64,000 bases of DNA from contig JAPVXR010000014.1 of assembly GCA_027214385.1 (NCBI GenBank), forward strand, positions 1 to 64,000. Direction: 5' to 3'. The stretch's first letter is position 1, and each line of letters begins with the position of its first letter. This DNA comes from Cryomorphaceae bacterium 1068 (lineage in GTDB: Bacteria; Bacteroidota; Bacteroidia; Flavobacteriales_D; Cryomorphaceae). Below are positions 27,719 through 36,150 of this stretch, piece after piece. The translations under genes and the position numbers were made by a program. The notes under the pieces are model-generated. The model ran no database searches and had not been told where the DNA came from. It saw only the letters and a program-made list of their open reading frames with translations.

Positions 27719-28129
27719 ATGGATAAGCGAGTATCCATTCGAAGGCTCGATGACAATCTTCATTTTGAAGCTGTTAATCCTTCAGGTAAAAGGATTGAAA
27801 TTGATGGTAGTGATGAGGAGAAAGCGATGTTGCCTATCGAATTACTTCTGGCTGCAATCGGTTCTTGCAGTGCTTTCGATGTAGCAATGATGCTGGAAAG
27901 GCAAGGTCAAAAAATAGACGATTTGCACATTGAGGTGGATGGGCAACGAAGGGAAGAAGGCGAATGCAAGCCTTACCATGCCATGCATATGATTTTCACT
28001 ATCCACGGTGAAATAGATCCAAATAGAGCCGAAAGGGCTGTTGCCTTAGCCGTAGAAAAATATTGCTCAGTTGGCGCCACTTTCCGTCCCGAGACTAAAG
28101 TGACTTACGAGCTTCAGATGCAGTCTTGA
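27719..28129 (+). CDS. OsmC/Ohr-family peroxide-reducing protein
   Basis: OsmC-family enzymes reduce organic hydroperoxides with a pair of cysteines. Here the peroxidatic Cys50 lies in AAIGSCSAFDVAMML and the resolving Cys116 in AVEKYCSVGATF, at family-normal spacing. The opening strand region (VSIRRLDDNLHFEAVNPSGKRIEIDG) matches the usual beta sheet start, and 136 aa is normal. Three bases separate it from the Gre-like gene, so the pair is probably one transcript. The physiological hydroperoxide is unknown. Confidence 0.9.
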   Translation: MDKRVSIRRLDDNLHFEAVNPSGKRIEIDGSDEEKAMLPIELLLAAIGSCSAFDVAMMLERQGQKIDDLHIEVDGQRREEGECKPYHAMHMIFTIHGEIDPNRAERAVALAVEKYCSVGATFRPETKVTYELQMQS

Positions 28130-28227
28130 TCTTTAAAATCACATTCCGTTTCAGTCAGATTTAGTGACAGCTTAGCTGTACTTTTCAGAATATGGATAAA
28201 GATGCCATGAACCATTATTACGCCCTT

Positions 28228-28254
28228 TTGACATCAAGCAAAATTCTATATTTG
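28228..28254 (+). promoter_or_regulatory. Putative promoter of the beta-barrel-like gene
   Basis: TTG (28228-28230), a 16-bp spacer and a perfect TATATTTG (28247-28254), with the ATG 21 bp later. Confidence 0.5.
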
Positions 28255-28274
28255 CCAACCTAAAAAATGAAAAC

Positions 28275-28733
28275 ATGTTAAAGAGATTTGCATTTGCTTT
28301 ATCTGTCGCTTGCCTGCCAGTTGTGGCTTTTGCTCAAAGCCCTATTGGCCAAGGAGGAAAACAGCTTAATCTTGGGGTTGGCCTGTTCGATAGTGGTATT
28401 CCGATATATGCGGGGATGGATTTTGGAGTACATCCCGATATCACTGTAGGTGGCCAGTTAGGTCTGGATCTTGGTTTTGACTATTTTACATTATCAGGTA
28501 GAGGAGATTACCACTTCAATACACTTCTTGAAATTCCTCGCGATTGGGATTTTTATGCAGGATTAAGTCTCGGATTTATTGCAGGTATAGATAATGATTT
28601 CAATTCTGGTTTTGACCTTGGCGTGCAAGTTGGTGGTCGATACTACTGGAATAGCGATTGGGGGATTAATCTTGAATTTGGTGGTGGAAATAACCTATCC
28701 GGCGGGAGATTCGGAGTCTCTAAAAGATTTTGA
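28275..28733 (+). CDS. Small secreted beta-barrel-like protein, 152 aa
   Basis: A clear signal peptide (MLKRFAFALSVACLPVVAFAQ) is followed by alternating, Gly-rich strand segments (KQLNLGVGLF, ITVGGQLGLDLGFDYFTLSGRGDYHF, GINLEFGGGNN) and a terminal aromatic (SKRF), a layout typical of small outer-membrane beta barrels or outer-membrane-like domains. I do not recognise a named family. It has its own promoter and terminator, which isolates it from the following protease gene. Confidence 0.7.
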   Translation: MLKRFAFALSVACLPVVAFAQSPIGQGGKQLNLGVGLFDSGIPIYAGMDFGVHPDITVGGQLGLDLGFDYFTLSGRGDYHFNTLLEIPRDWDFYAGLSLGFIAGIDNDFNSGFDLGVQVGGRYYWNSDWGINLEFGGGNNLSGGRFGVSKRF

Positions 28734-28758
28734 TATTTAACAAGAATTGCACTCTGAC

Positions 28759-28793
28759 CGCCAACCTGATGACAGCGTTGGCGTTTCTTTTTT
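28759..28793 (+). terminator. Rho-independent terminator
   Basis: CGCCAAC (28759-28765) pairs with GTTGGCG (28777-28783), followed by TTTCTTTTTT. Confidence 0.75.
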
Positions 28794-28809
28794 GTACAAA
28801 ACGAGATCA

Positions 28810-30351
28810 ATGAAATTTATCACTCATCTTACCATTCTTTTTTTTATCCCTTTATCCGGTCAAGCTCAGCAGAAAACTGACTGGTTCAACCTTTCCTTCG
28901 TAGAGGGTGAAACAGCAGGAGCTGATGTCAGTGATGCTCTTAAACTTATTGGAGATAGCCCTCTAGATACAATCATAGTAGCAGTAATAGATGATGGAGT
29001 GGATATTTATCATGAAGACTTTGAAGGGAAAATCTGGACAAATATCGACGAGATTCCCGATAACGGTCTGGACGACGATGGAAACGGATACATTGATGAT
29101 GTACACGGTTGGAATTATCTTGGGAATCCGAACGGGGAAAATATAAAATATGAAACGCTGGAATTAACCCGGCTCTACAGGCAGTATTCTAAGGAATTTG
29201 AACACAGAGAGGCTTCATCTATTTCTAAATCAGAAGATAAGGATTATAAGACTTACCTTCAATACAAAGAAGAGTTTGAGGAAGAGTTGACTGCAATCGA
29301 AACTCAGTTCTCAGAGTATGCCCAACTCGCAGCCTTATACAAGGGAGCTCAAGCCTTTTATTTCGAAGAAGTAGGTGGTGATACTTTTTCTATAGAAATA
29401 TTAAACGGATGGAATCCTAGATCGCAAGATGGGGAGCAGGTTAAAAGCTTCCTGCTTTTAGCTGAGCGAGAAGGACTCAGCGAATACCTCGAAGAGGGAG
29501 CTGAGTATTTTGAGAACTTTCTAGAGTATAATTTGAACATTGACTTTGATCCCAGGCCTTTGGTAAATGAAGAGGAACTTCCCATTGGATATGGAAACCA
29601 GATGGTATGGGCTGAAGATCCATCACATGGTACGCATGTAGCCGGAATAATCGCAGCCGTTCGATCCAATGGAAAAGGTATTGACGGTATTGCTCCAAAT
29701 GCCATCATTATGCCTTTACGAGCGGTGCCGGGTGGCGATGAGCGTGACAAGGATATTGCTTTGGCTATTCGCTACGCTGTTGATAACGGTGCGAAGATTA
29801 TCAACATGAGTTTCGGAAAAGCATACTCTCCGCAAGCCGAGCTTGTTTTTGATGCCATTAAGTATGCGGCAAAAAATGATGTTTTATTGGTTCATGCTGC
29901 TGGCAACGATGCTTCGGACAATGATGAAGTTCTGAACTACCCTGACGGAACACTGGGTAAGTCTAAAAGCGCCAAAAACCTTCTGACTGTCGCAGCAGGA
30001 AGTTCTGATCCTGATGCCTCATTTTTAGCTGACTTTTCGAATTATGGCAAAAAGTCGGTAGACATTATTGCTCCGGGAGTTGAGATAAATAGCTTGGCAC
30101 CCGATAATCAAACGGCGTCTCAGTCAGGTACCAGTATGGCCGCTCCCGTTGTATCAGGAGTCGCCGCACTTGTTTGGGGTTTAGATCCCGACTTGTCAGC
30201 CGTAAAACTAAAGCGTCTGTTGGTCAATTCTGCAAATGATCTGGAAGACTTGATGATAGTAGTGGAGGGTAAAACTTTACCACTCGGAGATTTCTTGAGA
30301 AATCCCGCAGTTGTTTCCGCTGAAGGCGCTGTGGAAGAACTCCTAGACTAG
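28810..30351 (+). CDS. Subtilisin-like (S8) serine protease with long insertion
   Basis: ATG 28810 gives a signal peptide (MKFITHLTILFFIPLSGQAQQ). The triad is complete: Asp61 in IVAVIDDGVDIYHED, His273 in DPSHGTHVAGIIAAV and Ser442 in SQSGTSMAAPVVSG; the oxyanion Asn is in VHAAGNDASD. The Asp-to-His distance is about 210 residues instead of roughly 30, because of an inserted charged helical block (about 100-260). Between Asp61 and the insert is an acidic IDEIPDNGLDDDGNGYIDD segment that resembles calcium-binding loops seen in other Bacteroidota S8 peptidases. There is no T9SS tail, so a periplasmic or secreted fate is unclear. The longer frame from 28747 would overlap the upstream terminator and is rejected. 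Confidence 0.9.
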   Translation: MKFITHLTILFFIPLSGQAQQKTDWFNLSFVEGETAGADVSDALKLIGDSPLDTIIVAVIDDGVDIYHEDFEGKIWTNIDEIPDNGLDDDGNGYIDDVHGWNYLGNPNGENIKYETLELTRLYRQYSKEFEHREASSISKSEDKDYKTYLQYKEEFEEELTAIETQFSEYAQLAALYKGAQAFYFEEVGGDTFSIEILNGWNPRSQDGEQVKSFLLLAEREGLSEYLEEGAEYFENFLEYNLNIDFDPRPLVNEEELPIGYGNQMVWAEDPSHGTHVAGIIAAVRSNGKGIDGIAPNAIIMPLRAVPGGDERDKDIALAIRYAVDNGAKIINMSFGKAYSPQAELVFDAIKYAAKNDVLLVHAAGNDASDNDEVLNYPDGTLGKSKSAKNLLTVAAGSSDPDASFLADFSNYGKKSVDIIAPGVEINSLAPDNQTASQSGTSMAAPVVSGVAALVWGLDPDLSAVKLKRLLVNSANDLEDLMIVVEGKTLPLGDFLRNPAVVSAEGAVEELLD

Positions 30352-30417
30352 TCATGGTATAGTAATTCCGGTATCTTAGACGAAAGTTTCGTACCTTAAG
30401 CGACTGATTGCGAGTCA

Positions 30418-31671
30418 ATGTTTCGTTTAAAGCCTACCATACTAGCCCTAGTCGTGCTCTTTTCGGCCTTTTCAGGCCAAGCACAATCGGGTATGGACGA
30501 GAAGTCCGGAGCGATGAATGACTTCTTCGGTTTTGATGGGTTGAGGCTCAATAATCCCGAATTACTTTACAATCAACGATTCCTAAGAGACTCTACCTAT
30601 TTTTACGAGAAACAAGATACAGACGCTGATTTTCTTTTGGCTAGGAAGATTGGTTTTGATTATGATAATCAAGGTCGACTCTTAGTTGAAAATGAGTTTG
30701 AGAATAAATCAGGTACTTGGAGTAAATCATCAAAGCGAATTTTCAATTACAATAGCGATGGACTTGTTGAATACAGCGTAGTTAAAACGTGGAATGCCAC
30801 CATAGAAGAATTTGAAAATGACCAAAGAACCTTTCTCTTCAGAAATTACTTAGGCTTGATATCTGAAGAGATTGTTGAGCTTCACGGGGGCATTGACTGG
30901 ATGTTGCACTCAAAGCGAGAATATCAGTACAACGATCATAACAAGATATCTGAAGAATTAAGTTTTGAATGGCTAGCTGAGCAAATGGCTTGGGAACCGC
31001 AAAGAAGGAAGCTATACGAATATAACGAGAATAAAGAACTGAGTTCAGAGGTATATCAAGTTTGGGTTGACACTTTGGGAGCTTGGGTAAATACCTCTTT
31101 GCGCGATTACGAATACAATGACGAAAATCAACTTGTAAATCTTTCGCAAAGTACTTGGAATAAAAATTTGGGTCAGTGGATAGAACAGTCTTTTCAGGCA
31201 CTTTCTTATACTTCTCTCGGCCAAATTGAGAACTCGAACTCCTATAATTCTCTTGATCCGGACGGAGATGCTCAGGCCAGTGTTGAAGTAACCTATGACG
31301 AAAACGGCAATCTGGATTTGACACTTTTTAAAGAGTGGAATTCCGAAGAGAACGCATGGAATACTTATGAAAAACATGAGCATTTTTGGAACGAGTACCT
31401 TATCGGAAATTTAGATTATTCCAATAAAAATATTGAGTGCTTTTATGCAAACCCCCATACAATCGGATTGCCTTGGTATTGCAATAGCCTCCTCAAAGAT
31501 GAAACGTATACCTTGTCGGTATTTGATCACAACGGAGGCTTGCATCACTCTCAACAATTTCGAGGAGGAGATACATTCAGATTGACTAAAAGTCTGAACA
31601 ATGGCCTCTACATGATTGTCATTACAGGAGGGCTCACCATCCATACCGAAAAGGTTATAATCAGAAATTAG
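30418..31671 (+). CDS. Secreted repeat protein, T9SS-like C-terminus, 417 aa
   Basis: A signal peptide (FRLKPTILALVVLFSAFSGQAQ) is followed by about seven tandem units of 35-45 residues with a Trp plus Tyr-Glu-Tyr-Asn core: RIFNYNSDGLVEYSVVKTWN, REYQYNDHNKISEELSFEWL, KLYEYNENKELSSEVYQVWV, RDYEYNDENQLVNLSQSTWN. These resemble the wedge-like repeats of some Bacteroidota surface proteins. The C-terminal region (LSVFDHNGG ... LNNGLYMIVITGGLTIHTEKVIIRN) looks like a T9SS type A sorting tail. No catalytic motif is seen. Probably secreted; role unknown. Confidence 0.75.
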   Translation: MFRLKPTILALVVLFSAFSGQAQSGMDEKSGAMNDFFGFDGLRLNNPELLYNQRFLRDSTYFYEKQDTDADFLLARKIGFDYDNQGRLLVENEFENKSGTWSKSSKRIFNYNSDGLVEYSVVKTWNATIEEFENDQRTFLFRNYLGLISEEIVELHGGIDWMLHSKREYQYNDHNKISEELSFEWLAEQMAWEPQRRKLYEYNENKELSSEVYQVWVDTLGAWVNTSLRDYEYNDENQLVNLSQSTWNKNLGQWIEQSFQALSYTSLGQIENSNSYNSLDPDGDAQASVEVTYDENGNLDLTLFKEWNSEENAWNTYEKHEHFWNEYLIGNLDYSNKNIECFYANPHTIGLPWYCNSLLKDETYTLSVFDHNGGLHHSQQFRGGDTFRLTKSLNNGLYMIVITGGLTIHTEKVIIRN

Positions 31672-31724
31672 ATCACTTCACCTCTAGCCCTATTTATAAT
31701 TGTAATTTTAGGACTGGAAATTCT

Positions 31725-32927
31725 ATGGAATCTATTACCGAAACTAAGACTGGCGAAAGCACAACTGCTCCAAAGCCATTATCAATGCGTTTTTTGGAAG
31801 TAAGAAACAGAACCTACGAAATCTGTAAACCGCTTAAAACCGAAGACTACCCTGTTCAGCCCGTTACGGATGTATCGCCGCCAAAGTGGCATTTGGCCCA
31901 CACTACTTGGTTTTTTGAGACATTCGCTCTGAAGGAGTTTGATCCGAATTACCAAGAGTTTGATCCGACTTTCGGATTTCATTTCAACAGCTATTACAAC
32001 AATGTTGGGGAACGTGTACAGCGTTCAAATAGAGGGGCGATGACACGACCTGAGACTGCCCGAATCTTTGAGTATCGCAAATACGTCAATGAAAAGCTGA
32101 TTGATTTGCTCAGTACAGCAAGAAACAGTAAGAATCTGTACGACGTCATTGAGCTTGGACTACAGCATGAAATGCAGCATCAGGAACTATTGCTCACGGA
32201 TATTAAATACATTTTAGGGCACCAACCGTTTTTCCCATGTTACCGTGTAGATTCATATATAGATCGGCAACTAGCCGATGTGAACTTTGATTGGGTCAAA
32301 ATTGAATCTGGATTAAAGCCCATTGGATACGAGGGAGATGGGTTTTTCTTTGACAATGAGAAAGGAAGTCATCAAGTTTATTTGGAAGAATTCAGTATTG
32401 CCAATAGGCCTATTACCTTCGGCGAGTACATCGAATTCATCGAATCCGGAGGCTATCAGGACTTTAATCTTTGGCATTCCGATGCATGGGAATTCATAGA
32501 CCAAAATGGAATAGTCGCACCATTATTCGTCCACAAAATTGATGGAGAATGGCAGCGCTATACCTTGTCGGGATTGCAAAAGATCAAGGGAGATGAGATT
32601 CTCGTTCATGTTAGTTACTACGAAGCTGCTGCATTCGCTCAATGGAAAGGTTTTCGACTCCCCACTGAGTTTGAGTGGGAGGTAGCCTCTGAAAAGTTTA
32701 ACTGGGGTCAGTGTTGGGAATGGACCAATAGTGCTTATCTACCCTATCCGCGTTTTGCCAAAGCTCCGGGAGCATTGGGAGAGTACAACGGCAAATTCAT
32801 GATCAACCAAATGGTATTGCGCGGTGCATCAGGAGCTACAGCTCCCGGTCATAGCCGAAAAACGTATCGAAATTTCTTTCACCCTCACTTACAATGGCAA
32901 TTCGCCGGTATTCGTCTAGCAAAATAA
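31725..32927 (+). CDS. egtB: Ergothioneine-type sulfoxide synthase EgtB
   Basis: EgtB is a non-heme iron enzyme that couples a thiol (cysteine or gamma-glutamylcysteine) to Nalpha-trimethylhistidine with O2. The DinB-like N-terminal domain supplies the 3-His facial triad: His56 in PPKWHLAHTTWFFE (HxxH) and His148/His152 in LQHEMQHQE. NSYYNNVGERVQRSNRGAMTRP and the FDNE segment are also family hallmarks. The C-terminal FGE/sulfatase-type domain (about 230-400) ends with WEWTNSAYLPYP and LRGASGATAPGHSRKTYRNFF. The length of 400 aa fits EgtB rather than OvoA, which carries an extra methyltransferase domain. egtD follows after 1 bp. Which thiol donor is used cannot be told by eye. Confidence 0.9.
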   Translation: MESITETKTGESTTAPKPLSMRFLEVRNRTYEICKPLKTEDYPVQPVTDVSPPKWHLAHTTWFFETFALKEFDPNYQEFDPTFGFHFNSYYNNVGERVQRSNRGAMTRPETARIFEYRKYVNEKLIDLLSTARNSKNLYDVIELGLQHEMQHQELLLTDIKYILGHQPFFPCYRVDSYIDRQLADVNFDWVKIESGLKPIGYEGDGFFFDNEKGSHQVYLEEFSIANRPITFGEYIEFIESGGYQDFNLWHSDAWEFIDQNGIVAPLFVHKIDGEWQRYTLSGLQKIKGDEILVHVSYYEAAAFAQWKGFRLPTEFEWEVASEKFNWGQCWEWTNSAYLPYPRFAKAPGALGEYNGKFMINQMVLRGASGATAPGHSRKTYRNFFHPHLQWQFAGIRLAK

Positions 32928-32928
32928 T

Positions 32929-33870
32929 ATGGGATTAGCAGAAGATGTGGCCGCAGGCCTATCGTCCGAGGTTAAGTATTTACTTTCAAAATACTTTTAT
33001 GATGCAGAGGGAGATCAGCTCTTTCAGCAGATTATGAAAATGCCCGAGTACTACTTAACTGATTGTGAGTATGAAATATTCTCGACCCGTGGTGCTGACA
33101 TTTTGAAGGCATTCTCAAAAGATTCGAAGCCGTTTGATTTACTGGAGTTTGGAGCAGGAGATGGCACCAAAACCAGGATTCTGCTAAAGCGTCTCCTAGA
33201 AAACGGGGCAGATTTTCGCTATGTACCGATCGATATTTCAAAAGATGTCTTAGAAAACCTAAAAAAGGACCTTTCGGAAGAGTTTCCTCAATTGACAGTT
33301 CGACCTGAAAATGCGGACTATTTCTCAGCATTGGATAATGTGCGATTAGAATCAGATCGACCAAAGCTTGTACTTTTTATCGGGTCGAGTATTGGCAATT
33401 TTCGAGAAGAAGTCATCCATCGCTTTATGGCAGAGCTTTATAAAAAGCTAAATTCGGGTGATGAGGTGCTACTTGGTTATGACCTGATGAAGAATCCACA
33501 GACCATTCTTCGCGCATACAATGATCCTACGGGAATTACCAAAGCTTTTAATCTCAATATTCTGAGAAGAATTAACCGTGAATTGGGTGCAGATTTTAAC
33601 ATTGAAGCATTCGAGCACTATCCTTATTACGACCCCGAGACGGGATTGGCAAAAAGCTATCTGGTCAGTCTGAAACAGCAGATAGTTAAGGTTGATAGGC
33701 TAGATCAAACCTTTCAGTTTGAAGTGGGAGAGGTGATTCACACCGAAATCAGTCGTAAGTTTAGGGTAGAGGATATAGAGACTTATTTTGAGAAAGCGGG
33801 ATTCGACGTTGTCGAACATTTCTACGATTGCAAGCATTACTTTGTAGACACTCTAGTAAAGAAACCATGA
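32929..33870 (+). CDS. egtD: L-histidine Nalpha-methyltransferase EgtD
   Basis: EgtD trimethylates the alpha-amino group of histidine, giving hercynine for EgtB. The SAM motif is FGAGDGTKTRIL (about 72-83). Family signatures are PEYYLTDCEYEIF near the N-terminus, KLVLFIGSSIGNF, GYDLMKNPQTILRAYNDPTG, and TKAFNLNILRRINRELGADF, the DUF2260/TIGR03438-type pattern. Length 313 aa is normal. It overlaps the next gene by the ATGA arrangement and lies 1 bp after egtB, so egtB-egtD and the DUF427 gene are one operon. Confidence 0.92.
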   Translation: MGLAEDVAAGLSSEVKYLLSKYFYDAEGDQLFQQIMKMPEYYLTDCEYEIFSTRGADILKAFSKDSKPFDLLEFGAGDGTKTRILLKRLLENGADFRYVPIDISKDVLENLKKDLSEEFPQLTVRPENADYFSALDNVRLESDRPKLVLFIGSSIGNFREEVIHRFMAELYKKLNSGDEVLLGYDLMKNPQTILRAYNDPTGITKAFNLNILRRINRELGADFNIEAFEHYPYYDPETGLAKSYLVSLKQQIVKVDRLDQTFQFEVGEVIHTEISRKFRVEDIETYFEKAGFDVVEHFYDCKHYFVDTLVKKP

Positions 33871-34157
33871 AAGTTCAAGCCAAATTCAAAGGACAAATTA
33901 TAGCTGAAAGCGAAAACACAAAGCAACTGGAAGGGAACCATTACTTTCCTGTCTCTGATGTCAAAAAGGAGTTCCTTAAAACTTCCGATACAGAAACTGT
34001 GTGTCATTGGAAAGGCACCGCATCCTACTACAGCATTGATGTAAATGGTGAAATAGGATCTGATGCTGCGTGGTATTACCCCGAGCCGAAAGACGCTGCA
34101 AAAGCCATCAAAGATCACATTGCTTTTTGGAGAGGCGTGGAAGTGAGCGAAGTTTAA
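33867..34157 (+). CDS. DUF427 family protein
   Basis: Translation from ATG 33867 overlaps the egtD stop codon (ATGA). The product of 96 aa carries the DUF427 signature: ESENTKQLEGNHYFPVSDV, then CHWKGTASYYSIDVNG, then AAWYYPEPKDAAKAIKDHIAFWRGVEV. DUF427 has no agreed biochemical role; structures of related proteins have a small beta-barrel fold. Its position as the third gene of a tightly packed egtBD operon suggests a role linked to ergothioneine (a tailoring step, a binding protein or a stress function), which is inference. The end overlaps the convergent CCA-adding enzyme gene by 4 bp. Confidence 0.85.
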   Translation: MKVQAKFKGQIIAESENTKQLEGNHYFPVSDVKKEFLKTSDTETVCHWKGTASYYSIDVNGEIGSDAAWYYPEPKDAAKAIKDHIAFWRGVEVSEV

Positions 34158-35575
34158 TTTTTCGGCGCAAGCCCTAGTTTCTCTCCTTCTTTCAGCATGA
34201 ATTGCCGAGCTTCCTCGGGATCATTGGAAATTTCTCCTTCCAAGATAGCCTCCTTGATGCTATTCTTTATGATCCCTACTTCTCTCGACGGCTTTATGCC
34301 AAAAAAGCTCATAATCTCATCCCCTGAAATAGGTGGCTGCCAATTGCGCACCTTGTCTTTTTCTTCTACTTCTATCAAGCGCTCTTTTACCCGTTCGTAA
34401 TTAGACAGGTACTTTCTGACTTTCTTCTCATTTTTAGAAGTGATGTCAGATTTACAGAGGATCATCAAGTCGTCAATGTCGTCTCCTGCATCAAAGAGTA
34501 GTCTGCGAATAGCTGAGTCTGTTGCTTCTTCTTTGGTAAGTGCAATAGGGCGTAAGTGCAGTGCAACCATCTTCTGCACGTATTTCAATTGATGATCCAA
34601 TGGAAGTTTGAGCCGTTTGAAAATTTTTGGAGCCATTCGAGCGCCTTTGTCCTCATGTCCGTGAAAGGTCCAGCCTATTCCCTGGTGAAAACGCTTCGTA
34701 GGTGGTTTAGCAATATCGTGAAGGATGGCACTCCATCTAAGCCAGAGATTATCCGATTCAGCAGCTACATTGTCCAACACCTCGAGTGTGTGGTAAAAAT
34801 TATCCTTATGGCGGATTCCATTTTGCTCTTCAACTCCTTGAAGGCTGACTAGCTCAGGAAAAAACTCATTCAATAGTCCCGTTTTGAATAGCAGCTTAAA
34901 ACCAATTGATGGCTTCTTCGCCATGATGATCTTATTCAATTCTACGCTTATCCTTTCTGCACTAACAATTTCAATACGCTGCTTCATTTCACTTATCGCA
35001 GCAAGAGAACTTTTTTCAATCGTAAATCCTAGCTGAGTGGCGAAACGAATGGCCCTCATCATTCGCAAAGGGTCATCGCTAAAAGTGGTGTGCGGGTCGG
35101 TCGGGGTACGGATAATACCTGATTTCAAATCAGCGACCCCATTGAATGGATCAGATAGTTCACCTCGATCGTAATTATTCAGGCTAATGGCCAATGCGTT
35201 GATGGAAAAATCTCGACGCAGTTGATCGTCGCGCAAGGTTCCGGGCTCAACTTCAGGCTTCCTCGAATCTCTTACGTAGCTTTCTTTCCTTGCTCCAACG
35301 AATTCCAAATCCCACTCTTCAAATTTGAGCATTGCAGTCCCAAAGTTTTTAAAAACCTTGACGGGTTGGTTGTCCAATTTTTTGCTCACACACTGAGCGA
35401 AGTCAATGCCATTTCCGACGGTTACCACATCCAAGTCTTTGACTTCCCGACCCAATAGGAGGTCTCGAACGAAACCACCAATGACGTACGCCTCAGTTCC
35501 TGTTTCGTCAGCAACTTCCGACAGCGTCTTGAATATCGGCATATCCAAGATTACTTTGTGGTCATTAAAATCCAT
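34154..35575 (-). CDS. cca: CCA-adding tRNA nucleotidyltransferase with HD domain
   Basis: The enzyme adds or repairs the 3' CCA of tRNAs. The catalytic core begins AYVIGGFVRDLLLGREVKDLDVVTVG, with GGxVRD and the DxD metal-binding pair (DLD). RRDFSINALAI and DPLRMMRAIRFATQLGF follow, as in class II poly(A)/CCA enzymes. After the RNA-binding helices an HD domain has HKDNFYHTLEVLDNVA and LHDIAKPPTKRF (about 275-300), with further His in FHGHEDKGA. Length 473 aa is normal for Bacteroidota. The YrdC-like gene upstream ends 5 bp away on the same strand. Confidence 0.92.
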   Translation of the reverse strand: MDFNDHKVILDMPIFKTLSEVADETGTEAYVIGGFVRDLLLGREVKDLDVVTVGNGIDFAQCVSKKLDNQPVKVFKNFGTAMLKFEEWDLEFVGARKESYVRDSRKPEVEPGTLRDDQLRRDFSINALAISLNNYDRGELSDPFNGVADLKSGIIRTPTDPHTTFSDDPLRMMRAIRFATQLGFTIEKSSLAAISEMKQRIEIVSAERISVELNKIIMAKKPSIGFKLLFKTGLLNEFFPELVSLQGVEEQNGIRHKDNFYHTLEVLDNVAAESDNLWLRWSAILHDIAKPPTKRFHQGIGWTFHGHEDKGARMAPKIFKRLKLPLDHQLKYVQKMVALHLRPIALTKEEATDSAIRRLLFDAGDDIDDLMILCKSDITSKNEKKVRKYLSNYERVKERLIEVEEKDKVRNWQPPISGDEIMSFFGIKPSREVGIIKNSIKEAILEGEISNDPEEARQFMLKEGEKLGLAPKN

Positions 35576-35580
35576 TTTGG

Positions 35581-36150
35581 TCAGGGTCGAATGATTTTCA
35601 CTTCCCCGTCCAGGCTCAGCTTGACAATGGGAATCTGCTTTTTGTCCTTGAATTTTGAAAGGGTGGGCAAATTTAGAAGATAATCTACCTCTTCCAAGAG
35701 CGAATTTTCAGCATCTTCAGGTTTATCGACAGCTAAACCTGATGCATCGAGCAAAGCGGTGCAGGCAACGGGACCATTTACCATTTGAACTAGCTTTCTT
35801 TCTGCTGGATCTTTTACCAATCTAATGGCAATGCTGCCATCGGCTGCCAAAGCTTGTTTATCCACATTTCTTCCTCCTGGTAAGATCAAAATCAAATCGC
35901 CATCGCTTGTGTCCAGTATATCCCAAGCTATCGAGGGAATATCGGTAACCAATCGATTTAACCGAGCATCACTTTCCACTAAAACAGTAAATCCACTTTC
36001 TGCGCCGCGATTTTTCAAACTACGCAATGTTTTTAAAGCATCGTTGTTTCGGGCGTGACACAACAGGCTCCATCCGGCCGAAGTTGGAGCAACGAGAAGG
36101 TTTCCTTCTACTATTTTAAGATGGCCATTATCTTGATTTATTTTTTCCAA
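35581..36150 (-). CDS. Degenerate YrdC/Sua5/TsaC-like protein
   Basis: The Sua5/YrdC fold is recognisable from LLVAPTSAGWSLLCHARNNDALKTLRSLKNRG, GFTVLVESDARLNRLV, and DGSIAIRLVKDPAERKLVQ. TsaC-type enzymes make threonylcarbamoyl-AMP for the t6A base of tRNAs. However, the usual KxR and STSAN active-site motifs are altered (LKNRG, VACTALLDASG), so it is probably not the main TsaC and may be a binding or non-catalytic paralogue. The 189-aa length is near the domain size. Overlaps the GT9 gene upstream by 23 bp, so translation is coupled. Confidence 0.7.
   Translation of the reverse strand: MEKINQDNGHLKIVEGNLLVAPTSAGWSLLCHARNNDALKTLRSLKNRGAESGFTVLVESDARLNRLVTDIPSIAWDILDTSDGDLILILPGGRNVDKQALAADGSIAIRLVKDPAERKLVQMVNGPVACTALLDASGLAVDKPEDAENSLLEEVDYLLNLPTLSKFKDKKQIPIVKLSLDGEVKIIRP

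Noticed and set aside
28747-28809. Extended start for the subtilase
   Set aside because: It uses a TTG and crosses a terminator stem; the signal peptide begins at 28810.
31725-32927. OvoA (ovothiol synthase) for the EgtB-like gene
   Set aside because: OvoA carries an extra C-terminal methyltransferase domain; here the protein ends after the FGE-type domain and a separate EgtD follows.
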